DNA from: Pedobacter sp.
GTDB taxonomy: Bacteria; Bacteroidota; Bacteroidia; Sphingobacteriales; Sphingobacteriaceae
Assembly: GCA_030149995.1 (NCBI GenBank)
Contig: JASLGV010000481.1
Location: 1 to 7,657, forward strand
Length of the DNA: 7,657 bases
Reading direction: 5' to 3'
In this document: positions 1 to 6,151 of the stretch, in pieces
How the letters are laid out: each line of letters starts with the position of its first letter
How positions within the stretch are numbered: position 1 is the first letter of the stretch
Made by a program: the position numbers and the translations under genes
The notes under the pieces: model-generated
Told to the model about the DNA's origin: nothing
The model's database searches: none
What the model saw: the letters and a program-made list of their open reading frames with translations, nothing else

Positions 1-766
1 TTGGATTTCCGTCGCGGTCTCCACCCGGCCAGAAACCAAGTTCCAAAATCTTTTTGGTTTCCAGGTTATACTCGTCCAGGTTCTGATCGATTTCTTCCTG
101 AATGTTAGCCGCAGCAAAATAAAATACATTTTCTAAAAACCAGGCCAGGTTTAAAGCCTCATCAACCGGTGTAGGTGATTTTTTATTAAAAAAAGGTGTT
201 TTACCCAATTGCTGTAACAGCGAGTTGATTGCGGTAATATCGTTTTCCCGGATGGCCTTGGTTAAATCGGTTATAATGGCCAGCACATTGCCGGGATAGA
301 ACTGTGTGGGGTGCGCTGTTAAAACCAAACGGAGGGAAAGTTCATCAATAAGATGCTCTATTTTTGATAACATCGGTTTGTTATCCGCATTCTTTTTCAG
401 AATAAACGCGAGGGTGCTTTGCTCGTCGGTGGTGTTTAACTTGGTAAAAGAAGCGTCTTCAACCGCATCAAAAAGAACCACTTGCCGCTCAATATATTGT
501 ATAAAACGGAAAAGCAGGTCAATAATATCAGTTGGGTTGTTGTAGCTGGTATATTTGGCAAAAAATGCTTCAATAATTTCGGCTGGCTTCTGGCCCTGCT
601 TAATGCCTTCTTCGCAACCCTTAAAAAACAAGGGCAACAAAGTTCCTGTATCCTTAATCTTATAAAACGGAAGGGTTAAAAAGAGGCTGTTAAAGAGTTC
701 AAATTTAGAAATGACCTCATTGTTAAAAATGGATTCACGCTGTGTTGTTAAACGTAGTTTAGGCAT
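1..766 (-). CDS. ppc: Phosphoenolpyruvate carboxylase, N-terminal part (runs off left edge)
   Basis: The enzyme carboxylates phosphoenolpyruvate with bicarbonate to oxaloacetate in the cytoplasm, replenishing the TCA cycle. Reading leftward from ATG at 766-764 gives 255 uninterrupted residues (MPKLRLTTQRES...) and the frame is open at the window edge. Two PEPC hallmarks are visible: LVLTAHPTQ at residues 147-155, where His152 matches the catalytic His138 of the E. coli enzyme, and WPGGDRDGNP at 246-255, the conserved GGDRDGNP loop. Family members are usually about 850-950 residues, so some 600 residues lie outside the window. The residue after HPT is Gln followed by FYP, not the Glu and basic residues of E. 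coli; as I recall, this is a Bacteroidetes-type variant. No in-frame start lies just upstream; the ATG at 777-775 is out of frame. No Shine-Dalgarno is seen. A terminator at 954-988 separates the gene from the efflux operon upstream. Confidence 0.93.
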   Translation of the reverse strand, partial: MPKLRLTTQRESIFNNEVISKFELFNSLFLTLPFYKIKDTGTLLPLFFKGCEEGIKQGQKPAEIIEAFFAKYTSYNNPTDIIDLLFRFIQYIERQVVLFDAVEDASFTKLNTTDEQSTLAFILKKNADNKPMLSKIEHLIDELSLRLVLTAHPTQFYPGNVLAIITDLTKAIRENDITAINSLLQQLGKTPFFNKKSPTPVDEALNLAWFLENVFYFAAANIQEEIDQNLDEYNLETKKILELGFWPGGDRDGNP

Positions 767-953
767 GGCTTAAGCATAAGTTTTGTGTAGCGTAATACTA
801 CAAAAAATGCGTAAACAATTAAAATTCCAAGCCTTACAATTTGTTTTTTTGTATAATAAATTTTAATTTTAAAATCTTATTTGGGTACAAGTTGCCTTCA
901 TAAGATTTTTGCAATGTTTAAGGGCATTGCATTGATTGTTAATTTTTTGGGTT
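767..953 (-). promoter_or_regulatory. ppc upstream region with two short inverted repeats
   Basis: This gene-free AT-rich stretch must hold the ppc promoter, because a strong terminator (954-988) closes the preceding operon. I see no convincing TAnnTTTG box on the minus strand. Two inverted repeats are visible. TGTAG (786-790) and CTACA (798-802) are separated by 7 bases and flanked by T-run and A-run, close to the ppc start. TGCAATG (910-916) and CATTGCA (925-931) are separated by 8 bases. Either could bind a regulator or form a small leader hairpin, but arms this short in AT-rich DNA can arise by chance. Confidence 0.35.
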
Positions 954-988
954 AAAACAGCCGGTCTGCCTTACAGACCGGCTGTTTT
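954..988. terminator. Strong intrinsic terminator downstream of the efflux operon
   Basis: A perfect 15-bp stem is formed by AAAACAGCCGGTCTG (954-968) and CAGACCGGCTGTTTT (974-988) with the 5-base loop CCTTA. The inner 11 bp are GC-rich and the outer A/T pairs give a T-run on both strands, so it can work in both directions. On the minus strand it lies about 50 bases after the emrB stop and just before the ppc promoter region. It probably ends the tetR-tolC-emrA-emrB transcript and insulates ppc. Confidence 0.92.
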
Positions 989-1036
989 TGTTTAAAGTGT
1001 TTTTTGGGATTCCAAAAACCGGAAAAAGACTTTATT

Positions 1037-2584
1037 TTAGTGCATATCTACCGGAACATCTACGTTCTTTTTAAATTTCTGTAAATAAAGCAACGGAATA
1101 GAAAACAGCATAATCAGTCCTGCTACCCAATAGGCATCGTTGTAAGTAAGCAACATGGTTTGACGGGTTACAATACCCTCCATCGCTTTACCTGCCATCA
1201 TTTTTGCATCCAGAAAACTTTGGCCTTTCGCCATAAATCCTTTAATCAGGATGTTAAAACGTTCTACAAATGCCGGGTTGTAATCGTTAATATTGGTTAA
1301 CAGGTTACTTCTGTGGAAACCCTGACGTACGTGAATCAGCGTGGTTAACGCTGCAATACCGAACGAACCGCCTAATTGGCGCATCATGTTATTCAAACCA
1401 GATCCCTGTCCGATTTCGGCACCTTTTAAATCTTGTATAGCCAGTGTTGTTAAAGGCACAAACAGTAATGCCATGCCCACACCTCTGATAATCAGCGGCA
1501 AAAAGAAATCGCCTGTTCCCGATTGCAGGGTCGAATTGCTCAGCATGGCACAGAATACAAAGAATAAAAACATCCCGCCGGTAGCCATAAACTGTGCAGG
1601 TATACCCTTTTTAAGCATAATACCTATAAAAGGCATCATAACAATGGTACACAAACCGCCTGGAAACAAAAGTTCTCCGGTTTGAAGTGCAGAGAAGCCC
1701 AGCAGGTTCTGACAAAATATAGGAAACACGAAAACCGATCCATACAAACCAAAACCCAGTACAAACGATGTGAACATACCCACAGCAAAACTTCTGTGGC
1801 GCATAATTTTAAAGTTTACAATCGGATGGGCCGTACTGGTTTCCCTCCAGATAAAAAGAAGCAAGCCAATAACCGATGTTACGGCCAATGCTGTAATATA
1901 AGGCGTTGCAAACCAATCTTCACTTTCACCTTTTTCCAGCACGGTTTGCAAACTGCCAACCGCAATGGCCAGTAAAGCAATTCCCCACCAGTCTACCGGT
2001 TGGCCCTGCCCATCTTTTGGCGTCTTTCGGACAAATGTATACGTACAGTATGCAGCCAGGATTCCAACCGGAATATTTACATAAAATATCCATGGCCACG
2101 AGCTTACATCTAAAATGTAACCACCAATTGTTGGACCTACTGTTGGACCTACCACAGCTCCTAAACCAAAAAGTGCAGTTGCAATCCCCACATCTTCACG
2201 TGGCCAGGTTTCGATCAGGATGGCCTGTGCATTGGAAATTAATCCGCCACCGGCAAGCCCCTGAATTACCCTGAACAAAACAAGTTCGCCCAGCGATGTT
2301 GCATTTCCGCATAAAAAGGAAACGATGGTAAAAACAATAATAGAGGTAAGAAAATAATTTTTCCGGCCAAACCGGTTTCCCAGCCAGCCAGACATTGGCA
2401 ATACGATAACGTTTGCTACCGCATAGCCGGTAGAAAGCCAGGCAACATCCTCGAGGGTTGCGCCCAGGTTTCCCTGTATTTGTGGTATTGCTACGTTTAC
2501 GATGGTGGTATCAATCAGCTCGAGTAACGAAGCCGTGATTACCGTAAAAGTAATAATCCACTTTTTTAAACCTACTTCGGCCAT
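1037..2584 (-). CDS. emrB: DHA2-family MFS multidrug efflux permease (EmrB/QacA type)
   Basis: This is an inner-membrane proton-drug antiporter with 14 predicted helices, the export engine of an EmrAB-TolC-type tripartite pump. It has 515 residues, the usual EmrB length. Visible family motifs are: helix 1 with LLELIDTTIVNVAIPQI (residues 20-36, acidic E22 and D25 in the membrane); motif A GWLGNRFGRK (66-75); motif B around R105 with IQGLAGGG (107-114); antiporter motif C GPTVGPTIGG (146-155); and WPWIFYVNIPVG (163-174) at the end of the first half. The long loop rich in QGFHRSN and FNILIKGF before the last helix is also EmrB-like. It is last in the operon, starting 8 bases after the emrA stop, with no Shine-Dalgarno visible. 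Motif C is written by a perfect 12-bp tandem DNA repeat (2129-2152). Family assignment is firm; orthology to E. coli emrB and the substrate are not shown. Confidence 0.93.
   Translation of the reverse strand: MAEVGLKKWIITFTVITASLLELIDTTIVNVAIPQIQGNLGATLEDVAWLSTGYAVANVIVLPMSGWLGNRFGRKNYFLTSIIVFTIVSFLCGNATSLGELVLFRVIQGLAGGGLISNAQAILIETWPREDVGIATALFGLGAVVGPTVGPTIGGYILDVSSWPWIFYVNIPVGILAAYCTYTFVRKTPKDGQGQPVDWWGIALLAIAVGSLQTVLEKGESEDWFATPYITALAVTSVIGLLLFIWRETSTAHPIVNFKIMRHRSFAVGMFTSFVLGFGLYGSVFVFPIFCQNLLGFSALQTGELLFPGGLCTIVMMPFIGIMLKKGIPAQFMATGGMFLFFVFCAMLSNSTLQSGTGDFFLPLIIRGVGMALLFVPLTTLAIQDLKGAEIGQGSGLNNMMRQLGGSFGIAALTTLIHVRQGFHRSNLLTNINDYNPAFVERFNILIKGFMAKGQSFLDAKMMAGKAMEGIVTRQTMLLTYNDAYWVAGLIMLFSIPLLYLQKFKKNVDVPVDMH
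2129..2152 (-). repeat. 12-bp tandem direct repeat inside emrB motif C
   Basis: TGTTGGACCTAC occurs twice with no gap (2129-2140 and 2141-2152 on the plus strand). On the coding strand each copy reads GTAGGTCCAACA, encoding VGPT at residues 145-148 and again at 149-152. The protein pattern GPxxGPxxGG is normal for motif C. The complete identity of the codons is a DNA-level feature. Confidence 0.9.
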
Positions 2585-2592
2585 TTTATTTT

Positions 2593-3630
2593 TTATTTAA
2601 CAGATACAGACGCTTTAACACTCATGCCCGGACGTAATTTAGCCAGCAATTCTTTTGAAGGGTGGATTTTAATTTTAACCGGGATACGCTGTACAACTTT
2701 AACGAAGTTACCTGTGGCATTATCTGGTGGCAGTAATGAACCTTTGGCGCCTGTAATGGGTGAGAAATTATATACTTCGCCCTGAATCTTTTCTTTCGGG
2801 TAAGCGTCTACTTCAACCTCTACTTTAGAACCTTCGCGGATATTTTCCAGCTGCGTTTCTTTAAAGTTGGCGGTAACATAAATACTTCCATCGTTTACAA
2901 TTGAAAACAACGATTGTCCGGCCTGTACCAATTGTCCTTTCTGAACATTCTTTTTCGATACAATACCTGATGAAGGCGCTTTGATTTCGGTGTAAGAAAG
3001 TTGCAGTTTTGCAAAATCTACATCGCTTTGACGCTGACTAATGGCATTGCTGCTTACAGCCAGTTGAGATTGTGTAGTACCAACTTGTTTAACCGCGGCT
3101 GTATATTGATCCTGTGCAGCCTGGTAAGCAGCCTGTGCAGATTCTTTATTTGCTTTGGCCTGGTCAAAAGCCTGTTGTGTAATAGAACCATCTTTTACCA
3201 GATTCAGGTAACGATCGTAATCTTTTTGCGCCAGGTTCAGTTTAACTTTTGCAGCATCAACATTTGCTTTTGCCGTACCGGTGTTTGCCTGTGTAGCGAT
3301 GATTTGTGATTGAGAAACACCTACACCTGCTGAAGCACCTTTTTGACCGGATTCGGCTTGTTCCAGTTTAACTTTATAATCATTATCGTCCAACTTCACC
3401 AATACCTGTCCTTCGGCAACATGGGTATTTTCTTCAAAGTTGATGTCTTTTACATAGCCACCTACACGGGCCACAACCGGACTGATATCGCCGTCAATCT
3501 GCGCATCGTCTGTATCTACGTGTGTGCTGTAATAATTCCATTCGATAATACCAAAGATACCACCGATGATGAGTAAAACGCCTAAAATGATAGGTATTAC
3601 TATATTCTTTTTTTTCTTTTCAGTTGTCAT
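2593..3630 (-). CDS. emrA: HlyD/EmrA-family periplasmic adaptor (membrane fusion protein)
   Basis: The adaptor is anchored in the inner membrane and links the MFS pump to the outer-membrane channel. The 345 residues show the full layout: a short basic cytoplasmic tail (TTEKKKKN), one membrane helix (about 9-30), the family signature THVDTDDAQIDGDISP (36-51), a first lipoyl half ending VAEGQVLVKLDDNDY (71-85), a long Ala/Gln/Lys-rich helical hairpin (about 86-212), a second lipoyl half with IKAPSSGIVSKKNV (216-229), and a beta-barrel with NFKETQL (255-261), the EmrA-like GSLLPPDNATGNFVKVVQR (297-315) and LRPGMSV (332-338). No cysteine lipobox is present, so the anchor is a helix rather than a lipid. 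It starts 9 bases after the tolC stop and ends 8 bases before emrB, with which it surely forms the pump. E. coli EmrA is somewhat longer (about 390 residues), probably through its coiled coil; this length is common in the family. Confidence 0.93.
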   Translation of the reverse strand: MTTEKKKKNIVIPIILGVLLIIGGIFGIIEWNYYSTHVDTDDAQIDGDISPVVARVGGYVKDINFEENTHVAEGQVLVKLDDNDYKVKLEQAESGQKGASAGVGVSQSQIIATQANTGTAKANVDAAKVKLNLAQKDYDRYLNLVKDGSITQQAFDQAKANKESAQAAYQAAQDQYTAAVKQVGTTQSQLAVSSNAISQRQSDVDFAKLQLSYTEIKAPSSGIVSKKNVQKGQLVQAGQSLFSIVNDGSIYVTANFKETQLENIREGSKVEVEVDAYPKEKIQGEVYNFSPITGAKGSLLPPDNATGNFVKVVQRIPVKIKIHPSKELLAKLRPGMSVKASVSVK

Positions 3631-3639
3631 TTCTGTATT

Positions 3640-4959
3640 TTATTGCGTTATTTTTCCTGTTGATTTTAATAAAGTGTAGTATGCAAGGCCTGCATCGGCT
3701 TTGGCCAGCTCAAGATCTATTTTTGCCTGGTAAAGTAAAGTTTCGGCATCAATCCGATCGGTTACCGAAGCCACATTGTTTTTATACTTGGAGGCAAGTA
3801 AACGGTCGTTTTCTGTTGCCTGTGCAATAGAAGTTTCAAGCACTTTTATCTTGTTAACCGCTACCTGGTAGTTCTGATAGTTTTTATTGATGTCGGTTTT
3901 AACCTGATCGGTTAATATTTCTTTCTGAATGCCGATGGCACTTTGCTGAATTTTAGCCTCACTTACTTTATGTTTATTGGTCCACAGATTATCAATGTTC
4001 CAGGAAAGGGTGGCCCCAAGGGTAACGGGCAACAAGTATTGGTTCACCGCCGGGATAAAGCTTCCGCTTCCGTTAATGTAATAGAGGTTTGCACCAACAC
4101 CCACTGTAGGCAGCGCATTGGCCTTAACACTTTTCACGTTAAAATCTGCAACCTTATTTTGCACATCCAGTTGCTTGATTTCCTGACGGTTGTTCATGGC
4201 CAGCTGGATATAATCGTTTAGATTACCCACTGTTTTTATGTTATCAACCGGGTCTGCAATTTTAACTTCCGTATCTTCAGGTAAACCCAGTAAAATGTCT
4301 AGGTTATAGTTGATGATTTTGCGGTTACTTTCGATATCCATCTCATTCAGGGTAATATTGGCCTGTTGCAGCTGGAAACGCAATACATCATTTTTAGTTA
4401 CAATGCCCTGCTCAAAAAAGCGCTGAGCTTGTTTAATCTGGGCGGCTATAGATTCGAGATTCTGATCTATTACCTTTTTACTCTGTATAATCTTGTAAAG
4501 AGAATAATAAGTATTGATTACGGCATAGCTAACCTCTTCCTTGCTTTTATCGGCATCTAAACGGGCAACATCTGCCAGTAATTTAGTCGATTCGCGGGCG
4601 TATTTAAGTTTACCACCTGCGTATACAACTTCCTGTACAGCAGCGGTTCCGATAAAGGCATCTGCCCTTTTTGGAAGCTGAAAAGGAGTAGCTCCCTTTG
4701 TTAAAGCAAACTTATCCGTAGGGATTTCGGCGTGGTTGTACATAAAACTTGCACTGGCTGTTGGGAGTACATTGTCTTTTACAGTTTCCAGCTGTGCAAG
4801 TGCCTGATCTATTTTGTTTTGGGCGCTTTTTAGATTTTTACTATTGGCTATGCCAAGTTCAATTGCCTGATTTATAGTTAATTCCTTGGTACTCTGTGCA
4901 AAAAGTGCCGCCGGAATTAATGATGCCACAAGCATTAATCGAATCGATTTGGGTATCAT
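3640..4959 (-). CDS. TolC-family outer-membrane efflux channel
   Basis: This is the exit duct of the pump: a trimeric beta-barrel in the outer membrane with a long alpha-helical tunnel into the periplasm. The 439 residues start with a signal peptide (basic MIPKSIR, hydrophobic core, cleavage likely after LFA at 19-21). Two OEP repeats follow, about 27-225 and 245-436. Repeat 1 contains a strand-turn VVYAGGKLKYARES (111-124) and the helix FFEQGIVTKNDVLRFQLQQA (181-200). Repeat 2 has the matching SWNIDNLWTNKHKV (319-332) and YKNNVASVTDRIDAETLL (392-409). There is no lipobox. The start ATG (4959-4957) overlaps the tetR stop as ATGA, which fixes this start and suggests translational coupling. Having tolC inside the emr operon differs from E. 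coli, where tolC is unlinked, but such linkage is common in Bacteroidetes. Confidence 0.94.
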   Translation of the reverse strand: MIPKSIRLMLVASLIPAALFAQSTKELTINQAIELGIANSKNLKSAQNKIDQALAQLETVKDNVLPTASASFMYNHAEIPTDKFALTKGATPFQLPKRADAFIGTAAVQEVVYAGGKLKYARESTKLLADVARLDADKSKEEVSYAVINTYYSLYKIIQSKKVIDQNLESIAAQIKQAQRFFEQGIVTKNDVLRFQLQQANITLNEMDIESNRKIINYNLDILLGLPEDTEVKIADPVDNIKTVGNLNDYIQLAMNNRQEIKQLDVQNKVADFNVKSVKANALPTVGVGANLYYINGSGSFIPAVNQYLLPVTLGATLSWNIDNLWTNKHKVSEAKIQQSAIGIQKEILTDQVKTDINKNYQNYQVAVNKIKVLETSIAQATENDRLLASKYKNNVASVTDRIDAETLLYQAKIDLELAKADAGLAYYTLLKSTGKITQ

Positions 4960-5582
4960 TTTGATGGTTTTAAATATACTATTGTTAAATCTTTTAAGTG
5001 GTTAATTAACCGTGCCCGCAGGGCCGCTTTCTCTTTCGGATCATCCAGATTTATAACTACGCCATTCGCATCCCTGAAAGGCGCCAGCACCACGTTCGTA
5101 ACCGTACCCATAATACTGGCAAGTGTTAGCTTAACATCTACTTCTCTAAAATGTTTTTTCTCAATACCTTCGATTAAAATCTGTTCGATATAGAGCTTAT
5201 TCTTGCTTACAGCCTGCAATACCTGTTCGTACATCTCGGGCCTTTGCGTTAAGGAAAGCTCACGAATCATCATTTTATGAAAAGGTACATTGGTTAAAAT
5301 TTTACCTACATAGCCCTCAATTACTTTATGTAATTTTTCTATTGGGGAAATCTGGTCTGCATTAATAATTTTCAGTTCGCTCTGAAAGCCACAAATCCGT
5401 TCGGTCATAATCTCCAGAAAAACACCTTCCTTCGAACCAAAATAATAATTGATCATGGCCATATTGGAGTTCGACTCCTTTGCGATCAGACGGGTAGACG
5501 TTCCTTCAAAACCCAGTTCGCAAAACAGCTTGCCTGCTGCATCTAATATGGCTTGTTTTTTATCTGTTTTTTCCATCTTCAT
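4956..5582 (-). CDS. TetR/AcrR-family repressor, probable autoregulator of the efflux operon
   Basis: This is a cytoplasmic ligand-responsive DNA-binding dimer. Of 208 residues, the N-terminal TetR domain spans about 9-58: helix 1 KKQAILDAAGKLFCELGFEGTS, then the helix-turn-helix TRLIAKESNSNMAMINYYFGSKEGVF (about 30-55), which contains the hallmark NYYFGSKEGV. The remainder is a helical ligand-binding and dimer domain that I cannot tie to a ligand; the overall look resembles the CecR/YbiH type. It is the first gene of the operon and overlaps tolC by 4 bases (ATGA). A perfect 9-bp inverted repeat across its promoter (5597-5618) is the likely operator, giving autorepression. Two in-frame starts are possible, ATG at 5582 (MKMEK) and ATG at 5576 (MEK). 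The predicted transcription start is so close that the leader would be only about 7 or 13 bases. No Shine-Dalgarno separates the two. Confidence 0.93.
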   Translation of the reverse strand: MKMEKTDKKQAILDAAGKLFCELGFEGTSTRLIAKESNSNMAMINYYFGSKEGVFLEIMTERICGFQSELKIINADQISPIEKLHKVIEGYVGKILTNVPFHKMMIRELSLTQRPEMYEQVLQAVSKNKLYIEQILIEGIEKKHFREVDVKLTLASIMGTVTNVVLAPFRDANGVVINLDDPKEKAALRARLINHLKDLTIVYLKPSK

Positions 5583-5592
5583 TTCAAGAGGA

Positions 5593-5625
5593 CAAAATTA
5601 ATCAAACGATTGATTAATATGCAAA
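5593..5625 (-). promoter_or_regulatory. Bacteroidetes-type promoter of the tetR-tolC-emrA-emrB operon
   Basis: On the minus strand TAATTTTG (5600-5593) matches the Bacteroidetes -7 consensus TAnnTTTG exactly. TTTG (5625-5622) sits 21 bases upstream, where the -33 element is expected. Transcription should start near 5586-5590, just before the tetR start codon. The consensus is established knowledge for the phylum; use of this promoter is inferred. Confidence 0.65.
5597..5618. promoter_or_regulatory. Probable TetR operator, perfect 9-bp inverted repeat
   Basis: ATTAATCAA (5597-5605) and TTGATTAAT (5610-5618) form a perfect inverted repeat with a 4-base spacer (ACGA), 22 bp in all. This is a typical size and symmetry for a TetR dimer site. 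It fills the gap between the -33 and -7 elements of the operon promoter and shares four bases with the -7 box, so a bound repressor would block RNA polymerase. The assignment rests on symmetry and position only. Confidence 0.72.
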
Positions 5626-5908
5626 TATTGAAATACTTCTTTTACATTTGGCTGATAATTTTCTTGGATTTAAATATCCTCAGATGCAGAAAGCCCATCT
5701 ATTATATACCGCAAATAAAGAATATTATTTTTTTACGAAAAGATTTTACTACTTAAAAATGACAAATCCGATCCAAAAACCAAACTAACATCCTAATAAA
5801 CAAACACATGTACTTTTTTACATACAGTGTAAATTATACAACAAGCAAAATCTTATTGGCTGCTTTTACAAATGATTCCGGAGAACAATTAAATTTTAAA
5901 ATAAATAT
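5619..5908. other. Gene-free AT-rich divergent intergenic region
   Basis: No credible coding region is seen on either strand between the operon promoter and the promoter of the rightward genes. A 67-codon frame reaching in from the tetR start region has no family resemblance and poor composition. The region holds a short palindrome cluster (5817-5833, separate entry) and the near-palindrome GGATTTAAATATCC (5666-5679), which is probably chance. I see no terminator or structured RNA. Confidence 0.6.
5817..5833. repeat. Inverted repeat TTTACA-N5-TGTAAA, possible operator
   Basis: TTTACA (5817-5822) and TGTAAA (5828-5833) are separated by TACAG. A further TTTACA lies at 5865-5870 and several TGTA/TACA words cluster nearby. 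The site is about 75-90 bases upstream of the -7 box of the small membrane protein gene, a plausible position for an activator or repressor. With six-base arms in AT-rich DNA, chance is a serious alternative. Confidence 0.3.
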
Positions 5909-5916
5909 TAACTTTG
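5909..5916 (+). promoter_or_regulatory. Bacteroidetes-type -7 box upstream of the small membrane protein gene
   Basis: TAACTTTG matches TAnnTTTG exactly and lies 18 bases before the ATG at 5935, so the leader would be roughly 10-15 bases. No TTTG or TTG is found about 21 bases further upstream, so the -33 element is missing or an activator substitutes for it. Confidence 0.5.
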
Positions 5917-5934
5917 CCTCTAAATAATAAAAAC

Positions 5935-6120
5935 ATGAGTATACAAGAAAACAGCAGCAATAACTTCAACTGGCTTTATTATGCTTTAGGCTTAATTTTC
6001 GGTGTTTTAACCGCGATCATCATCACACAAAACTATATCTATGCAATTGTGGGTGGTATTTTAGGCTTATTATCAGCTGGTTTATTTTTAAATGCACTGG
6101 TAAAAGGTCGTAAATACTAA
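5935..6120 (+). CDS. Small two-helix membrane protein, function unknown
   Basis: This encodes 61 residues that I cannot assign to a named family. The first 12 residues are polar (MSIQENSSNNFN). Two hydrophobic helices follow, about 13-33 (WLYYALGLIFGVLTAIIITQ) and about 36-56 (IYAIVGGILGLLSAGLFLNALV), joined by a very short turn, and the tail KGRKY is basic. By the positive-inside rule the tail should be cytoplasmic, so both ends probably face the cytoplasm as a hairpin. The second helix carries small-residue spacing (GGILGLLSAG) typical of helix packing. The ATG at 5935 is chosen over an in-frame TTG at 5914, because that TTG lies within the -7 promoter box. The DUF2911 gene starts 31 bases after its stop on the same strand, so the two are probably co-transcribed. 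Confidence 0.8.
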   Translation: MSIQENSSNNFNWLYYALGLIFGVLTAIIITQNYIYAIVGGILGLLSAGLFLNALVKGRKY

Positions 6121-6151
6121 TTTTCAGCTTTTTCAATCCACGTTACCAAGA

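Noticed and set aside
1341..2274. Several open frames of about 97-122 codons on the plus strand opposite the MFS permease gene
   Set aside because: They lie wholly antisense to a gene with clear family motifs, have no recognisable domains and look like frame shadows. The same applies to plus-strand frames opposite ppc, emrA and tolC.
5666..5679. GGATTTAAATATCC near-palindrome in the intergenic region
   Set aside because: It is an imperfect palindrome of four real arm bases around an AT core, and is expected by chance in DNA of this composition.
5553..5756. 67-codon plus-strand frame starting inside tetR and running through the operon promoter
   Set aside because: It overlaps the regulator start and the promoter/operator, is dominated by Ile/Leu/Phe/Lys as expected from AT-rich noncoding DNA, and has no family resemblance or promoter of its own.
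5914..5934. Upstream TTG start extending the small membrane protein by seven residues
   Set aside because: The TTG falls inside the exact -7 promoter box TAACTTTG, so it would not be on the mRNA; the ATG at 5935 is preferred.
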